Part shown: piece after piece, positions 46,604-56,500 of the stretch
Position numbering within the stretch: position 1 is the first letter of the stretch
How the letters are laid out: each line of letters begins with the position of its first letter
Origin: Apostichopus japonicus
Lineage: Eukaryota; Echinodermata; Holothuroidea; Aspidochirotida; Stichopodidae
Direction of reading: 5' to 3'
NCBI RefSeq assembly: GCF_037975245.1
Contig: NC_092561.1
Coordinates: forward strand, 560,001 to 624,000
Length of the DNA stretch: 64,000 bases
Made by a program: the position numbers and the translations under genes
The notes under the pieces: generated by a model
Databases searched by the model: none
What the model saw: only the letters and a program-made list of their open reading frames with translations
Told to the model about the DNA's origin: nothing

Positions 46604-46850
46604 AAATTATCAATTATCTGCAATAATCCAAGATATACTCTCTGATTAAACAAAGCCAAATATTTATCACAAACCCTCTGGATTCCTTCCATTAGAAATA
46701 TCAGTCTTTAGTTTATAAAGGTGTCTCTTGTAATGTGGAAGGCAATCCTACCAAACTAATTATGATGTTTCAACATTACCCCTCCCTTCCCTCCAACACA
46801 CCCCTCCCCACCCCTCGTTTTTTGACCCACTCACTCAGAAGTACCATCTA

Positions 46851-47070
46851 TCACAGACCAGAACTGGATGAACATGTTTCTGTCTCTTCAAACTCTGAGT
46901 AGTCGCCGGAGCCATCACTCCCGAGACTGTCTGGGCGATGTATCCGAGGAGCCGATTTCCTTTCGGAATTTTTTAGCAGGCAAGAGTTTGGACAAGGTCG
47001 TAGAAGCTGGGGATGTATGAGAACTTCGCCGTGCATTCCCTTAAAGATTGTACCGCAGCAAACTTTCTCT
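46851..47070 (-). CDS. SINHCAF: SINHCAF exon 5 (coding), C-terminal block and stop
   Basis: Acceptor CGTATAG then AGAGAAAG on the minus strand. Phase 2 in; TGA at 46,853-46,851. It encodes EKVCCGTIFKGMHGEVLIHP, a Lys/Arg-rich linker and an acidic Ser-rich tail (DGSGDYSEFEETETCSSSSG). Confidence 0.95.
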
Positions 47071-50000
47071 CTATACGAAGATAAAGAGAACCCCTCAAAA
47101 AACATTCATACAGACATACAGACAGTGCTAATTATAAAGAGAGCATTTAATTTTATATGCTTGCAGATCTTCCAAACAGGAGCAATGCATGACATTATCT
47201 GTTATTTAAAGTGAATTCCCATATATTTTTTTAGCATCATTGGTCAGGGAAGTATTAAAGCCATGTTCTGCGTGTGTTTCGGATAAACTCACCGTTTCCA
47301 GTATGAGGTGTCGACTATGGATTTCAGGGCTTTGGGGACATCGGGGGGAAAGGACCTCTTTCGGACTACTGGCAGCTGTACGCACGTCTCTGAACTTTCG
47401 CTGTTTGTTGGGCTAGGTGGTGAGGTGAATGAATCTATGGAAATGGTGAAAAGGTTGTTGTTTATTGGTTAAACATGCAAAATTATGTAACCAAACTATT
47501 ATGACGGCCCCAAATGCCAAAAGAAGTCGACGGATGTTTATGTCGCAATTCACTTCATTCTTAGAAGTCAACGATTAAAGCAGACCTAACTCTTCTTCTG
47601 AGAGCTCAATTTCCAAATTATGTCTAACTGATAAAACAGCTGACAGTTGTAGTCAGCTACTGATGTTTGTGAGTTTAATACACTTGGTTGTGTTTCAATA
47701 AAGCAACATATTACATTATTTTCAATTCACTGGCAGTCCTTTTTCTCAACAGATGCTATGTTTGAAGTATTCCTTCTGGTCCAACAAAGAAGAAATAGCA
47801 GAAACTTAGGCATACCAGTTCTATAACCATAACAACTTTTTTCCAGATTGTCCAAGGTTAGGCTATGCCAAGGTACTGTAATGATAACTTTAATTGCTGC
47901 TCAGGCTAGAAAGAAGTGAATATATCCATGTCAATTATAACCTGTGATGTCACAATCCCTTACTGTTCAGGCTAGAAAGAAGTGAATATATCCATGTAAA
48001 TTGTAACCTGTGATGTCACAATCCCTTACTGTTCAGGCTAGAAAGAAGTGAATATATCCATGTAAATTGTAACCTGTGATGTCACAATTCCTTACTGTTC
48101 AGGCTAGAAAGAAGTGAATATATCCACGTAAATTGTAACCTGTGATGTCACAATCCCTTACTGTTCAGGCTAGAAAGAAGTGAATATATCCATGTAAATT
48201 GTAACCTGTGATGTCACAATCCCTTACTGTTCAGGCTAGAAAGAAGTGAATATATCCATGTCAATTATAACCTGTGATGTCACAATCCCTTACTGTTCAG
48301 GCTAGAAAGAAGTGAATATATCCATGTAAATTGTAACCTGTGATGTCACAATCCCTTACTGTTCAGGCTAGAAAGAAGTGAATATATCCATGTAAACTGT
48401 AACCTGTGATGTCACAATTCCTTACTGTTCAGGCTAGAAAGAAGTGAATATATCCACGTAAATTGTAACCTGTGATGTCACAATTCCTCACTGTTCAGGC
48501 TAGAAAGAAGTGAATAAATCCATGTAAATTGTAACCTGTGACGTCACAATCTCTTACCCGGGTCGCTCCGAAGTCTCATTCCGTAGAGACGCATTCTTCG
48601 TAGTCGTTGGAGTTTCTTTGGCGAGCGGTGTTTGTATTTCTTGAGCACATTAAAGCCACAGTGTGTGTGGGCGGAGGGTCTGCGTTTCAAGGTGTTGGCC
48701 AACCTGCCGGCGCCATGCTGGTCAGAGGTCAAAGGTGAGAGACGATGTTTCAGTTTACTTCGGAGCTGTGATTTACCGCCAGGTCCAGCTCTTGCGTCCA
48801 CAACCTTAATAAACAAAAAACAAAGAGAGAAAATTATTGTGATCTCATATTCAGTTTCTCAGGAATTCTCAAGACCAACATTTAATGAGATCAGGGTAAA
48901 AGCTTACCTCCGGCTTGCATCATAATGTTCAATTGCTCATTGTCTGGTAAACGTTTAACACTTCAGAATCAGATACAGGTTCCCTCTGGGATTTTTAAAA
49001 AGCCAGAAATCCATTTTTGTTTGGTTTATGAAATTTAGGGGATACAAGAGTTTGCATTTCATATTCTTAGTAAATTTTGTTTACAATTTACATTTTCCCT
49101 AAAGGCTCAAGTTGGTTGATACTTGTTCTTACATGATTCCAGTTACGCTCTGTTCCTTTGGGTAATTTTTTCCAGCGCTTGATAAGGAGCACGCAGGCAT
49201 TGCAGATTTCCCCGGCCCTCTGTTCCGAATCACTCAGATTGAAGCACGAGTGGAACTCCATCTCGTATCGTTTACTGTCTGCAAATGAAAGATAAAGGAA
49301 AAGTTGTCATTAGATGTACATCACAATGTTCCAGACTGACTGAAAACAGACTGTTCCAGACCGACTGAAAACAGACTGTTCCAGACCGACTGTAAACAGA
49401 CTGTTCCAGACCGACTGCAAACAGACTGTTCCAGACCACTGAAAAAAGACTGTTCCAGACCGACTGAAAAAAGACTGTTCCAGACCGACTGCAAAGAGAC
49501 TGTTCCAGACCGACTCAAAACAGACTGTTCCAGACCGACTGAAAACAGACTGTTCCAGACCGACTGAAAAAAGACTGTTCCAGACCGACTGAAAAAAGAC
49601 TGTACCAGACCGACTGAAAACAGACTGTTCCAGACCGACTGAAAACAGACTGTTCCGGACCGACTGAAAACAGACTGTTCCGGACCGACTGAAAACAGAC
49701 TGTTCCGGACCGACTGAAACAGACTGTTCCGGACCGACTCAAAACAGACTGTTCCGGATCGACTCAAAATAGACTGTTCCGGACCGACTCAAAGCAGACT
49801 GTTCCGGACCGACTCAAAGCAGACTGTTCCGGACCGACTCAAAACAGACTGTTCCGGACCGACTCAAAACAGACTGTTCCCGACCGACTCAAAACAGACT
49901 GTTCCGGACCGACTCAAAGCAGACTGTTCCAGACCGACTGTAAACTGACTGTTCCAGACCGACTCAAAACAGACTGTTCCACACAGAATACACTTTCTTG

Positions 50001-51153
50001 GCTGTGTTTCTCTTAAATTACATTTTGCAAAGACTTACCTCTAGTGTTGAATTACTTTGTCTGTCGCACTAGCACCATGGCAGTTGTTTGATTATTCAAG
50101 AACACTGGTTGATGCACAAAGCAGACAACATGTGAACATTTGACACCCAGTATATGATGTATACTTACACCTAGCCTTCTTTGATTTTTGCATATTTACC
50201 ACAGTATTGCTATTTGAGGCTGAATGCTTTAGTTTCATCCATTGATGAGGATATATTTACAGCTAATTTGAGTTAAAGTAAATGATAAATCATGACTAAC
50301 ATGAGACAAGGAAAGCAGGTGGTCCAATTTGCAATGTGGGTTTTGTGTTCTCAGCCAAGGAAAGGGTTCAAAGGGTGAAGGGTGGCTCCCTCCCCTTTGA
50401 TTGATAGTGCTTATGCAAAATGGTGCGTATTTTTTCAAGGTTACGAATTAACCTTCATTTCTAACATCTGTTCCTCACTTTTCTCCAAACAGACTTGTTT
50501 AATAGAAAGTGGGCACAAGCAGTGTGAAATATACATCCCTAACTTAACAGTACATTTGTGCATTGTTTTTTTCTATGCCTTTTCTTTGTCATTGCCCATG
50601 GTCGGCAATCCAGCGCACAGCTAGCCTGGCCACTTATTAAATACCTAGCTTCATAGCTTCTGTTAGAAATTTTGCACTTATTCTGTACATTAACTTTGTT
50701 TCTTGAAATGGATGTCCTCTAGCAGGTTTAATATAAATGAACAATATGAAACTTTATGCAAATCAGCTACTTTAACTGAGGTGAATCAGTAGGTACTAGG
50801 TACCATAGCCAGAAATGCTAGAATGACCCAAATTAATGGTCACACATTCTCCAACTGTTACTCTTGTTTATAAATTCCTTACCACTTGATGCTTTGTTGC
50901 CCGCCCCCTCCAATAACTGGAGCATACAACATTTCATGTTTACATAATGTCAAAGGATATGTCCATCAATGCCTCCACCTCCTCCTTCAAATGAATATTA
51001 CTGATGTCCAAAATTGATCAAATTAATCATTTTTAACACAAAGCAAACTTAGAAACTTTACGCACCTGTGAATCTTGAGCTTGAGGATTTGGCCCCGCAG
51101 ATACAGCAGCCATTGACACTTCGGTAGATCTTAGGACGGTGGAAAGTGAACAT
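46851..51153 (-). CDS. SINHCAF: SINHCAF (FAM60A), Sin3-HDAC complex-associated factor, complete coding region
   Basis: Five coding exons (51153-51066, 49278-49133, 48804-48558, 47434-47293, 47070-46851) join in phase to 280 residues; human SINHCAF has 221. The N-terminal module has paired cysteines, C16-x2-C19 in GCCICGAKSSSSRFTDSKRY and C55-x2-C58 in GEICNACVLLIKRWKKLP, probably a zinc-binding fold. It ends in NWNHVVDARAG, nearly identical to human. A basic middle part (HRLSPLTS, KKYKHRSPKKLQRLRRMRL) is longer than the human one. The C-terminal module YWKREKVCCGTIFKGMHGEV matches the human C-terminal block, followed by an acidic Ser-rich end. The protein is a nuclear subunit of the Sin3-HDAC co-repressor that affects TGF-beta, cell-cycle and stem-cell genes in vertebrates. 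Identity is firm; function is by homology. Confidence 0.96.
47293..47434 (-). CDS. SINHCAF: SINHCAF exon 4 (coding)
   Basis: Acceptor TCCATAG, donor CG|GTGAGT. Phase 1 in, 2 out. It encodes SFTSPPSPTNSESSETCVQL, then KALKSIVDTSYWKR, where SYWKR lines up with TYWKR of the human protein. Confidence 0.94.
47904..48557. repeat. 66-bp tandem array, 10 copies, abutting a splice donor
   Basis: Unit starts fall exactly 66 bp apart (47,904, 47,970 and so on to 48,498). The unit begins GGCTAGAAAGAAGTGAATAT. The last copy runs into the donor of the neighbouring SINHCAF exon at 48,557. On the gene's strand each unit carries ACAGTAAGGGATTGTGA, equivalent to the real donor GTAAGAGATTGTGA. The last copy has a full CRE, TGACGTCA (48,539-48,546); the others have TGATGTCA. 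Confidence 0.97.
48558..48804 (-). CDS. SINHCAF: SINHCAF exon 3 (coding), basic middle region
   Basis: Acceptor TTATTAAG, donor CCCGG|GTAAGAG. Phase 0 in, 1 out. It opens with VVDARAGPGGKSQLRSKLK as in human SINHCAF, then a Lys/Arg-rich stretch ending MRLYGMRLRSDP. It is longer than the human counterpart. Confidence 0.95.
49133..49278 (-). CDS. SINHCAF: SINHCAF exon 2 (coding), second cysteine pair
   Basis: Acceptor CATTTGCAG, donor CAT|GTAAGA. Phase 1 in, 0 out. It encodes DSKRYEMEFHSCFNLSDSEQ and GEICNACVLLIKRWKKLPKG to NWNH, very close to the human sequence. Confidence 0.97.
49327..49980. repeat. 25-bp tandem array, about 26 copies
   Basis: The unit ACTGTTCCAGACCGACTGAA then AACAG is repeated with few changes. 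The left part carries CCAGACCGACTG, the centre-right CCGGACCGACTC, and the last copies return to the first form. It ends about 48 bp before the acceptor of the SINHCAF exon at 49,278. On the gene's strand each unit contains CTGTTTTCAG, an acceptor-like motif. Open frames on the minus strand (to 148 codons) come from the repeat. Confidence 0.97.
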
Positions 51154-51189
51154 CACTAAACTGGAATGTATGGTTATGATTGGCAGCGA
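51066..51189 (-). CDS. SINHCAF: SINHCAF first coding exon with 36 bases of 5'UTR
   Basis: Acceptor ATTTCTTCCAG precedes 51,189. ATG is at 51,153-51,151, the donor follows ACAG at 51,066, and the exon leaves in phase 1. It encodes MFTFHRPKIYRSVNGCCICG and AKSSSSRFT, aligned with the human N-terminus, which fixes the start. The 5'UTR continues in at least one upstream non-coding exon. Confidence 0.95.
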
Positions 51190-53249
51190 CTGGAAGAAAT
51201 GAATATGCAACATACGGTGTCAGAATTAGAATATTACTGAGAGGTGGGGAAGGCGGGGGGGGGGGGTAGAGAGTGGATGGAAGGGGTTCTGTATACAAAA
51301 CATACTTCAGTGGTTCTTACGTACATGTAGGTATACCCATCCTCCATATTGTGGCAGGAGAAGGCATATTAGGCAACAGTATTGCACGATATATGATGAA
51401 AATGATGATGTTATAACAACATTATGATGACACAATGAAGACATTATAATGAAAGCTATATATATAGGCTAGCCCCAGTAAAATTTGCTGACTCAGTTAA
51501 AAGCAGACTTTTTGTAATTAATCATTCCAACCATTTGAAATTTCTTTCCTTATTCATGTAGTGAATTATGTTAGTAAGTATACCATCAACTATGAAACTA
51601 CTTGATGTTTTAGTGAGTCTCATTATCAGGCAATAGGATCATGCAATAAACAAACTTCTTGTGGTACACATGCAAAACAAATAACTGGGGTAAGGTCCCA
51701 TCCCCTCCACCCCCCCCCCCCCCTTCAATCTATTCCAGCAGAATTTACTAACTTGGATGTTTATAATTGAATGATCCAGTCAAATTTTGACCTTAAAAAT
51801 TAATACATGGTTGTGTGGGTACATATATAATTAATTTAAAGGTATATAGTAACTTGTGCTGTAACCTCTGGAAACACTCTGAGAAAGCAGTGTACTAAAG
51901 ATTTTCACATAAACAAACATCCCCTCATTCTTGGATATCTACGTGGTTTTAATTAATTCTAGTTCTAATGTGTGTTATTAACCAGTATGCAAAACACATA
52001 GAAAGAAAAACAAAAGAGTTGTGCCTGACCACATCAAGTCTAGAACTTTAATTTTCTTGGACTAACTTACAAATAACATTTCCCAGATATATTTTATTTT
52101 TCTTTAACTACATCCTGCTTTGGCAATTATATCAAAATAGAGCTATATAACTCTTTCGACATATTTGTACTTGTTTGCGAACGTGTTTTTTTCTTCTGAA
52201 ACCCTGCCTGCCAATTCCATGTATTATTTCTAGCCCAGGTTGAATTATATAAGAAATAAAACTTGACCAACAATCAATGTTTAAGTGCATATTTAGTGCT
52301 TACAAGAAGTGATTGTCCTTTGAACAAATCATATAAGATAAGCTGAATTTATAGTCAATTGACATTAATAGCTTTAAGTATACTATACCTATAATACCTT
52401 GATGCTAAAGGAAATTGTAGTTTGTCACAGTACTTGGCAATGAAAAAGGGCCCTATAGTCGAGATTATTGCCATGAAAATTTATATTACAAAGAAAATAA
52501 CAAAAATAATGTTAATTAGTCATCTACAAGATCTCACCTTTATAATGAACATGTGTTAATTAGTACACAAATTAGTTCTTTCTAACCCATGCCTTGTTCC
52601 CCTTCCCACTTGAAAACTTTTTAAAAATGTATCTGTCAACAAATTTCCTTTAGTAGCTTGTCTGAATAATTTGATGAGATTACAAATGTCAGATTTTCAA
52701 ACAATATAGGGGCCTACAGTTTTCTATCTTTGTATAATTGTGGTAAAGAATCATGATAAGTGTCACCTGCTCTTCATACGAAGAAAAACTCAAATTATTT
52801 TCCCAACAGGGACAAAACCCTGCCAACAGTCATGAAAATGGGGCAAATTAGCATTGAATAAAGTTTATTATTGAGTTGGGCCTCTATCCTGCCAAAATTA
52901 TGCTATAGGCCTAACCAAAGGTTAATCTTCGTACTTCCTTCCCCATATCCAGACTGACAAAAATAACCATACTATATTAAGAATTGGGATGTGAGTTCAG
53001 TTGTCAAACTTACCTGTTACTGTAGTGTTTTCCTATCACAAAACAAAGCCAAATTACCTATTCCAATAACAGTAACACACATATATTGTATAATAATGAT
53101 ACTTCCACCACTTTCCCTTTCCTCCACCAACTCAGAAATGACCATCTTTAATACATTCTCACACAACGAAAGTTTACAAATACCCAAACTGGACAAAGAA
53201 ATCCCAAATGCCTTTGTTTGTGCAAGTTGGACAAAGCTATTCGAGTTAT
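51190..53249 (-). other. Probable SINHCAF first intron, nothing else recognised
   Basis: AT-rich sequence with G or C homopolymers at about 51,254-51,265 and 51,709-51,723. No coding exon or mobile element was recognised. Confidence 0.5.
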
Positions 53250-53560
53250 TTTGTTTCGATAATAACGACGGGTTCTCCTCGCCACAGGCGATCGACTTTC
53301 TTTCCCTTTGTTCAAAATGTAACCCTACACGCGACCGGCACGCGACCAGTCCACCCTCTTGTGTGACCTTACGTAACAATCATCTCCTTTCTTGGAAGCA
53401 ACGAAAAACAAAGTAACCCGAGACGAAATGGTATACAACATGGCGGCCAGAACATTGCTACAACATGACATAGAAGCAAATGGAAACAGTGTGAAAAATG
53501 TTTTGCGGGTGCGAACATAAAGCCCAATGTCAGCAACTACTTGTCTTACGACGAGTTACA
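53250..53560 (-). promoter_or_regulatory. CpG-enriched segment, probable SINHCAF promoter and first exon
   Basis: CpG is plainly denser here than in the flanks (for example ACACGCGACCGGCACGCGAC near 53,327-53,346). It holds a YY1-like CAACATGGCGGCC at 53,437-53,449. A donor-like GTAAGG on the minus strand near 53,370 could end a non-coding first exon. A palindromic TACGCATGCGTA, close to an NRF1 site, lies at 53,978-53,989. The assignment is inference from composition and position. Confidence 0.5.
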
Positions 53561-56500
53561 TAGGCCTGATATTACTACTAGTACCACCTCAGTACTGCTA
53601 CTCTACCGTACCTAACACTACTGTAGTAGCAATACTAGCAGCCTACATACAAAAATTAATAACGTTCCAACATGTTTGATGAAAATGAAGTTTAACTTAG
53701 AATGATAGCACGGTTTACTTAATCTATAAGGTAACATGAGCAACAAAGAGCATCATGGGAAAATGACATACAATGATTAAACTTTCCAAAAGAAGTAAAT
53801 CGTAATAAACTTACCGGCTAGGACAGACAAAAGACATGTATGGTTGTACATGTATGGTTGGTTCTACGTACATATATACTGTACCGCTTAGTGCAATACA
53901 TAATCACATGTATGTACTAGATGCCGTACACGCATCCATTCACACTTTCCAAGGGACTGGGAAAGTAGTAAACGAATACGCATGCGTAATTATCTATGAA
54001 TAATCATTACAGAGCGTTTAGCAACTAGTTCCATGGCTTTTCTGCGTCTGGGCAACTGTATTTATGCTGTTAATTTGTTCCTAATATAATTGCTTTTAGG
54101 TGATAGGGTAAATAATTATTAAATATGTTGATCCCGTGCTTGCACAGGAAGTCATTAGTAATCCATCGATCGGGTCACTTAATGTCATAATTTATAAACT
54201 GTTAAACCCCTGTGGTTGAAGAATGTTTTTGTGATCCTTATAAATAGTTGTGATCATACTTTGTACATACAGTTAGTATCATTTCCATCTGTTCACCAAC
54301 CAGGACCTCCCCGCACCAACAAAAAAGGAACTTAATTAATGACTTCAGTCATATATTTGTAGAGGTATAACGGAGATAGTGTTTTAAGCAGTCCTGCCCA
54401 AAGAATTGTCGAGAACCGATGACATTTTTGCCAAGGTTACTTTGACTACCACAAACATCTTTCATGGATCAACTTCCATATAAACATGTTCATTTATGAC
54501 AAAAGTAGCCGAGGCTTTAAGAACATGGCACCAGATTTGATGTATATTTTGGTCAGTCTGGAACAGCTCGACTCATTACTTTGAGGGAAAGGGTGGTAGG
54601 GGAAGGGGATGATGGAGAAGGTGGTAGCAGAGCTCCAAAGTGACCCGCATTCAGACACCCAAACCCGGACAAACCTCCGAAGAACCAAATTATCTTCTAA
54701 CCATTTTGGTGTACTTAGATATTTCATGGAATACTAAACAGCACTATGAGTTCCAATTAGATATTAACTTCTTAGTTATTCCAAGTGTGGAGTGATTTCT
54801 TATTTTCTTGTTTTGTTATCATTCCTGTCTGCAGTGATTCATACTTGTATCCTAACAAAAAAAAAAAAAATCCTACAGTTCACAAGTTAAGCTTATAATA
54901 TATGTCATTTTATTTTTTTTACGTGTTATTTAGTTAAAGAGCGAAATCCAAATCTGTTTTGAAATGGAATTGATAAGTTCAACTTATCACATGTCATTTT
55001 ATTTCTTACATGTCATTATTTTAATAGTAAAATCCTTTTCAAATTTTAAGCTGGTAGGGACTGACCTGTTGAATTAAATGGCACAATGAATGGCATCATC
55101 ATGCTTCAACATTCTGCACAATGGCCAGCCAACATATTTTTGTCATAGAGAATTTGTCAACAATCAAAAATATCTTCCAGTCAACTTCAGTGTAACACAA
55201 TAAAAAACAGAAAAATTTAGGCCAATAAATTTTGAAGGTCTAATTCCAAAATAAATGCCACCATTACAAATAAATGCTACCATTATTCATGTAGGCATCA
55301 TCAGAATTCAAAAATTTCAAAAAGGCAAAGGGGACTACCCACCCCCTTATACCCCTCCCCCAGGCCACAGATATACTAATGGACAGATCAGTGATGGACC
55401 AGCATTTCCCTTCTGAAAACTTGGAAGCTATGTGGCAGCTGTTGTATGGTGATAGATCTCGTAGAGACTGGCAATTTCTTGTCCTTGCACTATGGTCAAC
55501 AATGTATTTGCATGCCAGTCTGGTAATGGCTCTAGTCATAACATAGGGACAAACTGTTTCCTCTGCACAACTAATTTCACATACAAACTAGCATCATCGT
55601 TAATGCACAGATTCCGCACAATGGTTTTCATAATACTGATTGAAGGAGATATAATGCTCAATTGCTCATAACTGTTGTTTGTAATTCACTGCATTCAAGT
55701 TTTATTATTAATTAAGTAAAAGAGAAAAAAGAAAAGAAAAAAAGAGAGAAAACTAGGCATGATTTTTTTTTGTCCAGAACATTCTTATTGTAATTAATAC
55801 ATACACTTGCATTGTAAAAATTGGTTTTACTATCTGCACTCTGGAAGATGACAACTGATTTAAGACCAAAACCAACAAATGCACAAAACTTGGATCTGGT
55901 GTTAAGAACAGTCAGATGTCCCCCACTTGTCTCCAAATAAAATCTCAGACGATACAGGAACAACGAAAGAACTGCTTCCAAAGCGGCATGCAGTGTTCAA
56001 TCACCAGACCACAAATCCGCAATTTTCTGCACTTCTCAATATCAACAGTTTTTAATACCTATCTCACACTGCTGTTACTTGTGGGTGAAATTAAGGGTGG
56101 GGTGGGGGGGCGGGGGACTCATTCCCTTTTTATTTACTGAAATGTTTCGCTATTCCTGCACTAGCTATTAAACACTGTAGTCAAGGAAGGCAAAAACTCT
56201 TGCATGGATTTTGTTCGACTCTTTCAAAGATAAATTTGTAAAATTTCTGTTCCTGGAAATAGAGATTTATAAGCCTATGTTATTGAAAACATTTAATTCT
56301 GTGATTTGGAGATGTTTTCCTGAAAGCTGAATAAATCCCAGCATATTACTTCAAAGTAACTTAAGAAACATTTTGTTCTTCTCTCTGATATGGTTAATGT
56401 AGTGTTGGTCTCTAAACTTGTTCAGCACAGGGGAGGGAGTGAGACCCAGTATTTCTTCACTATGCCATGACCGACTGACTCTATTCAAACAGTATTGTAA

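Noticed and set aside
47904-48557. CRISPR-like array
   Set aside because: Copies are contiguous 66-bp units with no unique spacers, in an animal intron.
49321-49767. 148-codon minus-strand open frame with SVWNSLFSVGLEQS-type repeats
   Set aside because: It lies wholly in the 25-bp tandem array. A unit without stops stays open in several frames, and it sits inside a SINHCAF intron.
52991-53416. Overlapping 141- and 120-codon frames on both strands
   Set aside because: No recognisable domain. They lie over the probable SINHCAF promoter and non-coding first exon, where higher GC lengthens chance frames.
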